In this document: positions 1 to 6,479 of the stretch, piece by piece
Layout: every line of letters starts with the position of its first letter
Numbering within the stretch: the stretch's first letter is position 1
Assembly: GCA_040387375.1 (NCBI GenBank)
Contig: JAZKDW010000042.1
Coordinates: forward strand, 1 to 13,179
Direction of reading: 5' to 3'
DNA: 13,179 nucleotides
From: JAZKDW01 sp040387375
GTDB lineage: Bacteria > Pseudomonadota > Gammaproteobacteria > Burkholderiales > Burkholderiaceae_D
Position numbers and translations under genes: made by a program
Notes under the pieces: model-generated
What the model was told of the DNA's origin: nothing
What the model saw: the letters and a program-made list of their open reading frames with translations, nothing else
Databases searched by the model: none

Positions 1-55
1 CGAACAGGACGAACATCACCCCCGCCCAGAAATCCTTTTGGTTTTTGATTCTCAT
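1..55 (-). CDS. tctB: Tripartite tricarboxylate transporter small membrane protein TctB, N-terminal fragment
   Basis: Only the first 18 codons are inside the window; the gene runs off the left edge. The translation begins MRIKNQKDFWAGVMFVLF, which matches from memory the very typical start of TctB proteins (M-x-I-K-N-Q-K-D-F-W-A-G) leading into the first membrane helix. TctB is the small four-helix membrane subunit of the tripartite tricarboxylate transporters. It works with the large permease TctA and a periplasmic binding protein TctC to import citrate-like carboxylates. The ATG at 55-53 is preceded by a GGGA purine run about 8 bases upstream. tctA would be expected just beyond the left edge. 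No tctC lies upstream where one often sits. The nearest upstream gene on this strand is a different kind of binding protein 450 bp away. The call rests on a short stretch, but the motif is distinctive. Confidence 0.75.
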   Translation of the reverse strand, partial: MRIKNQKDFWAGVMFVLF

Positions 56-113
56 CTGATTGTCCCGTCGACTTTTACTTGTGTTGAAATTGACTTGCGA
101 AATAATTGTGTGA

Positions 114-129
114 TGCCAGTTGCCTGGCA
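114..129. repeat. Perfect inverted repeat upstream of tctB
   Basis: TGCCAG-TTGC-CTGGCA: 6-base perfect arms around a 4-base spacer, 59 bases upstream of the tctB start. It overlaps a second possible hairpin (122-140, GCCTGG/CCAGGC), so the two structures would be mutually exclusive in RNA. It could be an operator; no U-run follows on either strand, so it does not look like a terminator. Confidence 0.5.
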
Positions 130-140
130 CCGCCCCAGGC
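122..140. repeat. Inverted repeat overlapping the 114-129 palindrome
   Basis: GCCTGG and CCAGGC arms flank a 7-base loop. It shares its left arm with the right half of the neighbouring palindrome. Function is unknown; it may be an alternative RNA fold or part of a compound operator. Confidence 0.4.
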
Positions 141-165
141 GATTGGGCAGCTCCGCGTTTTGCCT

Positions 166-183
166 CCAGTCAATCAAGACTGG
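166..183. repeat. Perfect inverted repeat, candidate operator upstream of tctB
   Basis: CCAGTC-AATCAA-GACTGG: 6-base perfect arms around a 6-base spacer. Its centre is 53 bp, about five helical turns, from the centre of the palindrome at 114-129. Both have CCAG/CTGG arms, which would suit paired regulator binding on one face of the DNA. This is inference only. Confidence 0.45.
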
Positions 184-326
184 TTGCGCAAAATAACATG
201 TTTAAGACCGCCAGTCTGCAAAAACCATACGAATACATAGGATGTTTTTCACTTGTACTCGAGTGGCTGGTTCCGGGTCTTTTTTTGTCAGCTTCTTGTC
301 AGGATTTCTTCAGTTCGATGACAGAT

Positions 327-347
327 TCCAGGCCAGTCAGGCCTGGA
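327..347. repeat. 8-bp-stem inverted repeat downstream of the binding-protein gene
   Basis: TCCAGGCC-AGTCA-GGCCTGGA, perfect 8-base arms and a 5-base loop, lies 160 bases beyond the stop of the minus-strand binding-protein gene. The GC-rich stem is terminator-like, but no T-run follows in the minus direction, so intrinsic termination is doubtful. It could be an operator, since it again carries CCAG/CTGG ends. Confidence 0.45.
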
Positions 348-507
348 TCCGTTCACCCGTGTGCCTGCCGCAAATGGCACGGACGTGGATACGTGCCATC
401 TGTCGCAGTCAGGGGCGGAATGATTGTTGGAAGTGCAAGTTTCAAGACTGCCTCAATGTCGCGTCCAAGATGAAGAGGACATTGCGTGCGGCGCGTCTGC
501 CAGAGGC

Positions 508-1257
508 CTACGCAGTGAATGCGGCGACGGTCACGCCTCGAACAACATGGCGATCGATAAAGCTGGCGACAAGACCGTCGCGCTTGGCCTGTTCAACAAA
601 CTGCCGGAGGAAGTCAACGCCTGCGACACACTCCTTGCGGGTGCCGACCGCCTGCAGTACGGAAGCAAATTTCCCGTCAAGGATGCGCGATCCGGGAATT
701 CTTTCGGCATCGGCCACGAGACGCGGCCGCAAGCCTGAAAGAACTTCCAGCTTCTGGTCCACGAATTTCTGGAATGATTCTTCAATGCTGTCCGACTGGA
801 TCAATTTCGCCTGCTTCAAATCGCGCTTCAGGACCAACTCATAGGCGCTGTTTTTAAAGGCCGACACACGCACGCCTTCACGATCGACCTCAGCCATGCT
901 CTGGATCGGCGAGTTCGGCGGCACCAGATAGCTGGATTCAATTTCGAGATAAGCGTTCGTGAAACTGATATGGCTTTCCCGCGCCGGGTCGGTTCCGAGA
1001 AAGGCGATGTCCCATTCATTCCTTATCACCGCATCCGCCATCTCATGGGGGCTGGCGTAGGCAACAAACTCGATCTGAACGCCAAGTGCCGTGGCAATTT
1101 CCCGAGCCAGATCAGGCGCGACGCCGGTCGGTTGCCCGGCTGACGAGCCTGCATTGACGATTAAAAAATTTGAATGGTTCAGGCCCACACGCAAAATCCC
1201 TGTGGGTGCGAGGTCGGCCTTTGCAGCTTGAACTGAGCTTGTTTTTTCGGTCATCAT
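508..1257 (-). CDS. Leaderless solute-binding-fold protein (SBP_bac_3 type), probably cytoplasmic
   Basis: A 249-residue protein with the fold signature of family 3 amino-acid-type binding proteins. An early strand LRVGLN is followed by the GVAPDLAREIATALG helix, then WDIAFLGTDPARE, then a SYLVPPNSPIQ hinge strand. The C-terminal lobe contains LSGLRPRLVAD and SRILDGKFA. There is no signal peptide: the N-terminus is polar and runs straight into the domain, so the product is expected in the cytoplasm. I recall similar leaderless proteins in many Burkholderiales; their role is unknown to me. They could be ligand-binding regulators or enzymes on the binding-protein fold (cyclohexadienyl dehydratase is a known enzymatic example of the fold). 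I chose ATG 1257 because TTGGA stands 6 bases before it; a TTG at 1308 would only add a poorly conserved tail. It is divergent from the regulator pair and codirectional with tctB. Confidence 0.8.
   Translation of the reverse strand: MMTEKTSSVQAAKADLAPTGILRVGLNHSNFLIVNAGSSAGQPTGVAPDLAREIATALGVQIEFVAYASPHEMADAVIRNEWDIAFLGTDPARESHISFTNAYLEIESSYLVPPNSPIQSMAEVDREGVRVSAFKNSAYELVLKRDLKQAKLIQSDSIEESFQKFVDQKLEVLSGLRPRLVADAERIPGSRILDGKFASVLQAVGTRKECVAGVDFLRQFVEQAKRDGLVASFIDRHVVRGVTVAAFTA
1223..1249. repeat. Imperfect direct repeat, copy 1 (inside the binding-protein 5' end)
   Basis: A core of ACTGAGCTTG-T-TTTTTCG at 1232-1249 recurs as ACTGAGCTTG-A-TTTTTCG at 1344-1361 (17 of 18 bases). With the flanks, about 23 of 26 aligned bases agree plus one indel. 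This copy encodes the first residues (EKTSSVQA) of the leaderless binding protein. See the partner copy for interpretation. Confidence 0.6.
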
Positions 1258-1335
1258 ATTTTTCCAAGAGGATAGTGAACGATGCAATTGTACATGCGCC
1301 ACAAGCAAGACGCCCGGGGCCTCACCATGCGCGCG

Positions 1336-1361
1336 GCGGTTTGACTGAGCTTGATTTTTCG
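1336..1361. repeat. Imperfect direct repeat, copy 2 (between the divergent genes)
   Basis: Second copy of the repeat, in the 203-bp gap between the binding-protein start and the response regulator, 112 bp from copy 1. It is either a relic of a partial duplication of the binding-protein 5' end or a pair of regulator sites. The gap also holds the 8-base palindrome TTGATCAA (1377-1384). I could not find a convincing promoter pair for either divergent gene here. Confidence 0.55.
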
Positions 1362-1460
1362 CGTGAGCCTCGCCACTTGATCAATGAATCCATCCTTGCT
1401 TTCATTGGTACGGTACAGCACAATGCGGCACCGGTCACCCCAATCGAAAGATAATTTCCG

Positions 1461-2129
1461 ATGCATGTTCTCCTGGTGGAAGACGACGCGATCCTCGCTG
1501 ATGGCATCTCGCGCATCCTCAAGTCGCAAGGGATGGCGGTCGACGTCGTGGACAATGGCAATGCTGCCGACGTGCTGCTGCAGCTTGCGGAAGTCAGCGT
1601 AATGGTGCTGGATATTGGCCTGCCCGGAATAGACGGTTTTGAGGTGGTGCGGCGCCTGCGGCTGCGGGGAAGCGCCCTGCCGGTGCTGCTGCTGACGGCA
1701 CGCGATGCCGTCGATGACCGGGTCCATGGGCTGGAGGTCGGTGCGGACGATTATCTTGTCAAGCCATTCGCCGCCCAGGAACTGGTAGCGCGACTGAAAG
1801 CATTGGTGAGGCGCAGTTCAGCCAAGCCGGCCATGCTGAACGTCGGTGCGCTTTCGCTGGATATTTTTGCCAAACGGGCGCGCATCAATCTCCAGCCAGT
1901 CGAACTGTCGGTGCGGGAGTGGGCCGTCCTCGAATATTTGATGCAGCAAGCGTCGCGCGTGGTCTCCAAACAGCAGATTATCGATGCGATTCTGCCATGG
2001 GGCGAGGCGCTCACGCTCAACGCGGTTGAAGTATATGTCTCGCGGATTCGGCTCAAGGTAGCGGACGCGCGTATCGCGATCCGCACGATTCGCGGCTTTG
2101 GGTACATGCTGGAGGAAGTCGATTCGTGA
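1461..2129 (+). CDS. tctD: OmpR/PhoB-family response regulator, TctD-like
   Basis: A 222-residue, normal-length two-component response regulator. The receiver domain (about 1-115) has the acidic pair D8/D9, phospho-acceptor D51 in VLDIGLPG, T79 in LLLTARD and K101 in YLVKPF, so all catalytic positions are intact. The winged-helix DNA-binding domain (about 125-220) shows the OmpR pattern LSVREWAVLEYLM ... VEVYVSRIRLKV ... IRTIRGFGYML. It would bind DNA as a dimer after phosphorylation by the kinase encoded next. ATG 1461 has only a weak purine run (GAAAG) upstream, but starts exactly at the family's usual MxxLLVEDD. Its stop overlaps the kinase start, so the two are translationally coupled. 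The name rests on the family and the adjacent tctB; QseB-like regulators have the same architecture. Likely targets are the divergent binding-protein gene and tctB (inference). Confidence 0.9.
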   Translation: MHVLLVEDDAILADGISRILKSQGMAVDVVDNGNAADVLLQLAEVSVMVLDIGLPGIDGFEVVRRLRLRGSALPVLLLTARDAVDDRVHGLEVGADDYLVKPFAAQELVARLKALVRRSSAKPAMLNVGALSLDIFAKRARINLQPVELSVREWAVLEYLMQQASRVVSKQQIIDAILPWGEALTLNAVEVYVSRIRLKVADARIAIRTIRGFGYMLEEVDS

Positions 2130-3481
2130 ATTCAAGCATACGCCTGAATCTGCTGAAATTGCTGGCCCCACCTTTATTGATCATCAACCTGCTTGGCGGT
2201 GGACTGACCTACTGGCTGGCCTGGGAACCGGCGGAGATGGCGTTTGACCAGAGCCTTGCCGATGCCGCATGGGCGCTGGTGCCACGCTTGCGGGAGATGG
2301 ACGGCCTGGTCCAGATCGATTTGCCGCAGCAGGCCGAGCAGATACTGCGTGTCGATCGCTTTGACGAGATTTATTTCACGGTACGGGATGCTGACGGCAA
2401 GAGCATTGCCGGCGACAAGGATTTTCCGGCGCCTGTGCTGCATACCCGCGGAATGACGCCCGCAGCCTATGACGGCAACATGCGCGGCGAACCCGTTCGC
2501 CTCTTCGCGCTGAAAATGAATATCGGGAACACGCCGGTCTATATCGGCGTGGCGGAAACACTGCGCAAACGAACCCGGATCAAATCAGTCATGCTGGTAG
2601 CCTTGCTTTTGCTGGAAGGCGTGCTGACTTTTGTATCGATGCTGATCGTCTGGTATGCGGTCACGACCGGCTTGATTCCTCTCAAAAAAATGCAATCGGA
2701 CTTGAATTCACGCAGCGGCGACGAACTGTCGCCGGTGAAGGATGAGGCTATCCCTTCGGAACTCAGCCCCGTTGTGCATGCAATAAACGGCTTGCTCAGT
2801 AAAGTACAGTTAGGCGCCACGGCACAGCAGAATTTCCTCGCGAACGTGGCACACCAGCTTCGCACGCCGCTCGCCGGCCTGAAAATGCAGATCGAATGGC
2901 TACAGCAACGCTACGCTACCGAAGCGGAAACGGCGCAGTCTGCCAGCAGGATGATGTCTTCCACCGAGCGGATGATCCGGCAAACCAATCAGCTGCTGTC
3001 ACTTGCCCGGGCCGAGCCGAGTCAATTCAAGAAAACGCGTCTGGAGATGGTGGAACTCGACAAGCTCGTGGAAAACGCGATCCAGCATTTTGTCGCCGAA
3101 GCAGACAAAAAGGAGATCGACCTGGGATTCGAGCTGCAGCCGGCGAAGGTGAAGGGAGATCGTTTCCTGCTGCGCGACATGATGGAAAACCTGATCGACA
3201 ATGCCTTGCGTTATTCGCCGCAGCGCGGCACTGTCACGGTCAGTTGTTTTCAAGCCGGGAGCCAGGGTGTTTTCGCCGTGGCCGACTCCGGCCCGGGCAT
3301 TCCGCCCGCGGCAAGAGACTTGATATTCGACCGTTTTTACCGCCTCGATGACAAGGTCGCAGGCAGCGGATTGGGACTGGCTATCGTACGTGATATCGCC
3401 AAAGACCATGGGGCGGAAATTACCCTGACCTCAGGTGAGCATGGTGAGGGAACGACGTTTTCAGTGCAATTCCCCGCCTGA
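2126..3481 (+). CDS. tctE: Membrane sensor histidine kinase, TctE-like
   Basis: A 451-residue inner-membrane kinase partnered with the preceding regulator. TM1 lies at about 8-30. A periplasmic sensor region of the TctE/2CSK_N type spans about 31-150. TM2 lies at about 155-180. A HAMP-like linker leads to the dimerisation H-box with phospho-acceptor H243 (FLANVAHQLRTPLAG). The ATPase domain has the N-box (ENLIDNALRYSP, N355/N359), G1 (VADSGPGIP, D387), F-box (FDRFYRLDD) and G2 (GSGLGLAIV). All kinase motifs look intact. The start is GTG 2126, inside GTGA shared with the regulator's stop, with a strong GGAGGA 9 bases upstream. TctE kinases are known to sense tricarboxylates; the actual ligand here cannot be read from sequence. 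The gene ends only 4 bases from the convergent VanZ-like gene, leaving no room for an ordinary terminator between them. Confidence 0.92.
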   Translation: MNSSIRLNLLKLLAPPLLIINLLGGGLTYWLAWEPAEMAFDQSLADAAWALVPRLREMDGLVQIDLPQQAEQILRVDRFDEIYFTVRDADGKSIAGDKDFPAPVLHTRGMTPAAYDGNMRGEPVRLFALKMNIGNTPVYIGVAETLRKRTRIKSVMLVALLLLEGVLTFVSMLIVWYAVTTGLIPLKKMQSDLNSRSGDELSPVKDEAIPSELSPVVHAINGLLSKVQLGATAQQNFLANVAHQLRTPLAGLKMQIEWLQQRYATEAETAQSASRMMSSTERMIRQTNQLLSLARAEPSQFKKTRLEMVELDKLVENAIQHFVAEADKKEIDLGFELQPAKVKGDRFLLRDMMENLIDNALRYSPQRGTVTVSCFQAGSQGVFAVADSGPGIPPAARDLIFDRFYRLDDKVAGSGLGLAIVRDIAKDHGAEITLTSGEHGEGTTFSVQFPA

Positions 3482-3485
3482 TTTT

Positions 3486-5861
3486 TCATTCACGGCCTGG
3501 CCGGCTTCCGAAAAAAAGCGGCCGCTGGACAAATGCGATGGTGCTGATGACGGCGGCATGAAAGATCGCATAACGAATGAAAAGCTCGGTGCTGGCGGCG
3601 TAATGCTCACGATCGCTGCTGAGCAGGAACTGGAGAGCCGAAAATACCTTTCCGTACTTGATCACGAATTGCTCTGTCGCCAGCGAGAGAGTGAAATACG
3701 CCAGCGGGAATGACAGGATCAGCAATCCCGCCAGCCACAGCGGCGCCCATCCTGCACTTCTGCGGCCGCTGGAAACGACGGCGAGCGACGAGCCGGTGAC
3801 CGTCAAAATGATCAGGAACACCATGAACAGGAAGCTGGCGCCCAAGCTGCCGGAATGTGCGATGAGTTCGGTCAGGTTGTCGGTTGCCGCATTGGTGATG
3901 ACGACCCAGTGCAGGACCGGCAGCAGGACCACTGCCCGCAACAACCAGTTGAACAGGCGGGAAAATGGCGCCAGTCCGAAGAGCGCACGGCTTGCCATCG
4001 CGGATAATGCGAGCGCAACTGAAAAAATGCCAAACAAGGCGATGAAGCGGCCGATCAATTCCCACTCCCATGGCAAGCCCAGAACCGGCGACGCGGCGAT
4101 TTTCTCGATCATTTCAAGCGGAACGGCGAACCGGATCAGGATCCAGGCAACAACGGCATGACACGCGACCATCAGCACGAACGGCCATCGTGTCGCCGAC
4201 ACATGGTCACGCACGGCGATCCAGGCAGGAAATCCGATGGTCCAGCAGGTAAAACCGGCAAGCAAGCCAAGCGACAACAGCGGATGATCGGCGACCAGCA
4301 GCTTGCGCACGTTATAGGGCGCATGCGACGAATGTGTGACGAACCAGAATCCGGCGACCAGCACCACAAAAATGGCGGCCATCGACGGCCACATGCGGCC
4401 GGAAAAAACAGGCCGGTCCGGCGCCGGCTCCGGCACATGCGGCATTGCGGCAAGGGGCATCTCACCCGGGCCCGCGCTCAGGATCCTGTACATCATCAGG
4501 TACCCGGCCAGCGCGCCCGCGGTCTCCAGTATCCAGTCGGTGATATCGGCGTGTTTACCCGGCAGTAATGCCTGTCCCGCTTCGATGCCGAGGGCGGCCA
4601 GCGCGAGGCCCGTCAGTACCCAGGCCAGGTGCGGGCGGCGTGGCAATGCGATGGCAAGAACGAGTCCCAATGGAAAAAAGAACCCCGTCTTGTGCAGGAC
4701 CTCGGTAACAGCCCGATATTCCGTCCCGTAGTAATAAGCGATGAAAGGGACTTTGAAAAACCCCGGCACCGCTGCGCTGGCCGCCTGCTGGCTGAATTGA
4801 AAATTGAACGGATACCAGAACACACAAGCGAGAACGGCAAGCCATATAACAATCAGCGCCAGCCATGGTCCGCGGCGGCGCGGTGCGCCACTGTTGCCGG
4901 CCATGGACGCGAATATCGCCTGTTTTTCTTTTACGAACAGATTTGCGAGGGCCACGCCGGCGGATGCGCCCAGTGCGGCGGTAATGATCTGAGTCACGTT
5001 GCTGACGCGGGAGTATACAAACAGCTGCAAAAACTCGAGCAGGACCGCGGCGCCGATGACCAGCAAGAGTATCGATAATGGCTTCCTTGACGATGACAGC
5101 CGCCACAGGAAAGCGGCGGGCGCCCAGATCGCCATATCGCTGACCAGTCCATAAAATTCCTGGGCGGGATCGGCGAACACAAAACCAAACGGTATCAGGA
5201 TGACCCGCCCCTCCCGCCACTTGTGATAGATCTCCACCGGACTGATCGTCAGATCCAGCGGCAGCAGGTTATATCCGAACAGGAAAAACAGATACACATA
5301 CAGCAGGCGTTGTGTGGTGCCCCGATTGCCTTTTGCCGCCAGCCAATCGCACACAAAGCGCGACATTCGTTCGCCATGACTCCACCAGAGCACGATCCCG
5401 ATGCCCGCGCCGGCGGTTTCGGCCACGATGTCATTTTGGGAGACCGTGCGCGGCGGGAAAAACAGCTGGGTGAATTCGATGCCAATACTTAATGCGGCAC
5501 AGGTGGCGAGGATAAAAACCGACGCCAGTATCCTTGCCCCCCAATTGCGGGGATGCCACACGAGGCCGAGCCAGAGAAAGGCCAGCGGAATGAAAAGCAG
5601 TATGTTTGCCACCCAGTCAGCGCGCGACTGGATGCCAAGATCGAGATAACGAATCCGGGAAAATGCCAGCCGGGCTTCCTCCCAGTTCCGGTGATGGAAA
5701 TCGAGCGGCACAAGGCTGCCGTAAATGACAAATGCCAGGTACACGATCCCTGCGGCAAGCAGGTACTTTTTTTGAAATCCGCCGGTTGCTGGCGGGGTCA
5801 TGATTGTTTCATTGCAGGCATCGCACGTTGAGAGTCTTCTTGCTATTCGGCTTGCCGGCAT
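3486..5861 (-). CDS. Large membrane protein with three tandem VanZ-like domains
   Basis: A 791-residue polytopic inner-membrane protein. Three repeats of the VanZ-type pattern are visible, spaced about 150 residues apart. Repeat 1: YGSLVPLDF then GIEFTQLF..R..S..DIVAETAGAGIG (about 35-160). Repeat 2: YNLLPLDL then LLEFLQLF..R.SN..QI..A.LGASAGV (about 185-308). Repeat 3: FWYPFNF then GIEAGQALL...ADITDWILETAGALAG (about 335-455). The E-x-x-Q pairs are E129/Q132, E276/Q279 and E427/Q430. After a Pro-rich linker (about 465-485), the C-terminal 300 residues form roughly eight further hydrophobic segments that I do not recognise. VanZ is known for low-level teicoplanin resistance; most VanZ-like proteins have one domain and an unclear role. 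ATG 5801 (M21) is an alternative start; neither has a strong ribosome site. Any function in surface polymers or glycopeptide tolerance is a guess. Confidence 0.85.
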   Translation of the reverse strand: MPASRIARRLSTCDACNETIMTPPATGGFQKKYLLAAGIVYLAFVIYGSLVPLDFHHRNWEEARLAFSRIRYLDLGIQSRADWVANILLFIPLAFLWLGLVWHPRNWGARILASVFILATCAALSIGIEFTQLFFPPRTVSQNDIVAETAGAGIGIVLWWSHGERMSRFVCDWLAAKGNRGTTQRLLYVYLFFLFGYNLLPLDLTISPVEIYHKWREGRVILIPFGFVFADPAQEFYGLVSDMAIWAPAAFLWRLSSSRKPLSILLLVIGAAVLLEFLQLFVYSRVSNVTQIITAALGASAGVALANLFVKEKQAIFASMAGNSGAPRRRGPWLALIVIWLAVLACVFWYPFNFQFSQQAASAAVPGFFKVPFIAYYYGTEYRAVTEVLHKTGFFFPLGLVLAIALPRRPHLAWVLTGLALAALGIEAGQALLPGKHADITDWILETAGALAGYLMMYRILSAGPGEMPLAAMPHVPEPAPDRPVFSGRMWPSMAAIFVVLVAGFWFVTHSSHAPYNVRKLLVADHPLLSLGLLAGFTCWTIGFPAWIAVRDHVSATRWPFVLMVACHAVVAWILIRFAVPLEMIEKIAASPVLGLPWEWELIGRFIALFGIFSVALALSAMASRALFGLAPFSRLFNWLLRAVVLLPVLHWVVITNAATDNLTELIAHSGSLGASFLFMVFLIILTVTGSSLAVVSSGRRSAGWAPLWLAGLLILSFPLAYFTLSLATEQFVIKYGKVFSALQFLLSSDREHYAASTELFIRYAIFHAAVISTIAFVQRPLFFGSRPGRE

Positions 5862-5922
5862 CTGGCTGCCAGGCGACCGAAACCGTCATGTGGCGCCTGA
5901 CAAAAAGCTAACGCGGCCGGGT

Positions 5923-5952
5923 ATCTTATGGTGCCCGCACCCTGATCGTCAA
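5923..5952 (-). promoter_or_regulatory. Candidate sigma-70 promoter for the VanZ-like gene
   Basis: On the minus strand TTGACG (5952-5947) is followed after 18 bases by TAAGAT (5928-5923). It matches 5 of 6 and 4 of 6 consensus positions and sits about 60 bases upstream of the annotated ATG. This is moderate evidence only. Confidence 0.35.
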
Positions 5953-6126
5953 GTTCCTGTGCCGGCCCGGCCAGACAGTAAGAGACACCCAGCCGTGTCG
6001 TCCGGAAAACACAGATTCTGCTTTACAAGAGGAAAGCCTGGGGATCGTCCCACTCACTATGCTATCGTTTCCAGCAAGAAAACAACTTCACGAGCCGCAG
6101 CAATTTTGACATTCAGGGGAATGCAC

Positions 6127-6405
6127 ATGACCACAATGACAAAAAACATGGCGCTTGTCATCTGCCTGTTGACGACAGGCGCAATCGGGCAAACGTTGAC
6201 GCAAAATCTGCCGCAGGAAACGCCAATGCCAGGACCGGGCGCCAATACGAAACCTTCCGGCAAGGCGGCACTGTGCGAATCCCTGGCCCAAAAGCTGAGT
6301 GCGCTTGATGTGATGGCGAAGCAGACGCAAAACGCGGAAAAACAAGCCTCGATAAGTGACGAAAAAAAGAGAGGGCAAGCAGCTCGTTCCGAAATGAAAT
6401 GCTAG
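6127..6405 (+). CDS. Small exported protein with a C-terminal cysteine, unknown function
   Basis: A 92-residue protein with a signal peptide: a short basic N-terminus, then the hydrophobic stretch MALVICLLTTGAIG, with likely cleavage after about residue 21. The mature part has a Pro/Gly-rich segment (29-45) and then a polar, probably helical region. That region starts with C50 (ALCESLAQKLSALD) and ends with C92 as the very last residue (EMKC-stop). The two cysteines bracketing a charged helix suggest a periplasmic disulfide. The pattern C-x2-L-x3-L-x2-LD-x2-A-x-Q ... R-x(n)-C resembles small exported Burkholderiales proteins I have seen annotated as hypothetical, but I cannot name a function. 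The C13 site is not a proper lipobox (Ile precedes it). ATG 6127 is preferred over ATG 6121 because AGGGGA ends 6 bases before it. It is convergent with the lipoprotein gene downstream. Confidence 0.65.
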   Translation: MTTMTKNMALVICLLTTGAIGQTLTQNLPQETPMPGPGANTKPSGKAALCESLAQKLSALDVMAKQTQNAEKQASISDEKKRGQAARSEMKC

Positions 6406-6434
6406 TGTCCGAATGATTGTTTGCACCACCTGAA

Positions 6435-6474
6435 GCCGGCGCCTGCGGTGATTTTGCACTACACCAAGGCCGGC
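6435..6474. repeat. Interrupted inverted repeat between convergent genes
   Basis: GCCGGC at both ends with internal GGTG/CACC pairing, in the 74-base gap between the convergent stops at 6405 and 6480. It could be a weak bidirectional terminator, but it has no clear T-run. Confidence 0.25.
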
Positions 6475-6479
6475 AGCGG

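Larger units (their letters stand above)
56..507. other. Gene-free, palindrome-rich gap upstream of tctB
   Basis: No convincing gene is seen in this 452-base stretch on either strand. The plus-strand open frames here have unlikely amino-acid composition and no good ribosome sites. I looked for remnants of a TctC-type binding protein on the minus strand and saw none. It does hold at least four inverted repeats (114-129, 122-140, 166-183, 327-347), several built on CCAG/CTGG half-sites. It is probably the control region of tctB together with the 3' flank of the binding-protein gene. Confidence 0.5.

Noticed and set aside
56..200. A sigma-54 promoter for tctB
   Set aside because: One GG-N10-GC spacing exists near 122-140, but the surrounding bases do not match the -24/-12 consensus.
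327..347. Inverted repeat as an intrinsic terminator for the binding-protein gene
   Set aside because: The stem is good but no T-run follows in the minus direction and it lies 160 bases past the stop, so it was listed only as an inverted repeat.
56..507. A decayed tctC gene in the gap before tctB
   Set aside because: Reading the minus strand showed no recognisable Bug/TctC segments in any frame.
120..844. Plus-strand open frames across 120-473, 242-844 and 424-738
   Set aside because: They have no ribosome sites or recognisable domains, their composition is unusual, and the right part lies antisense to the well-supported binding-protein gene.
6127..6405. The small exported protein as a lipoprotein with C13 as the modified residue
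   Set aside because: The residue before C13 is Ile, which is not compatible with a standard lipobox; ordinary signal-peptide cleavage is more likely.
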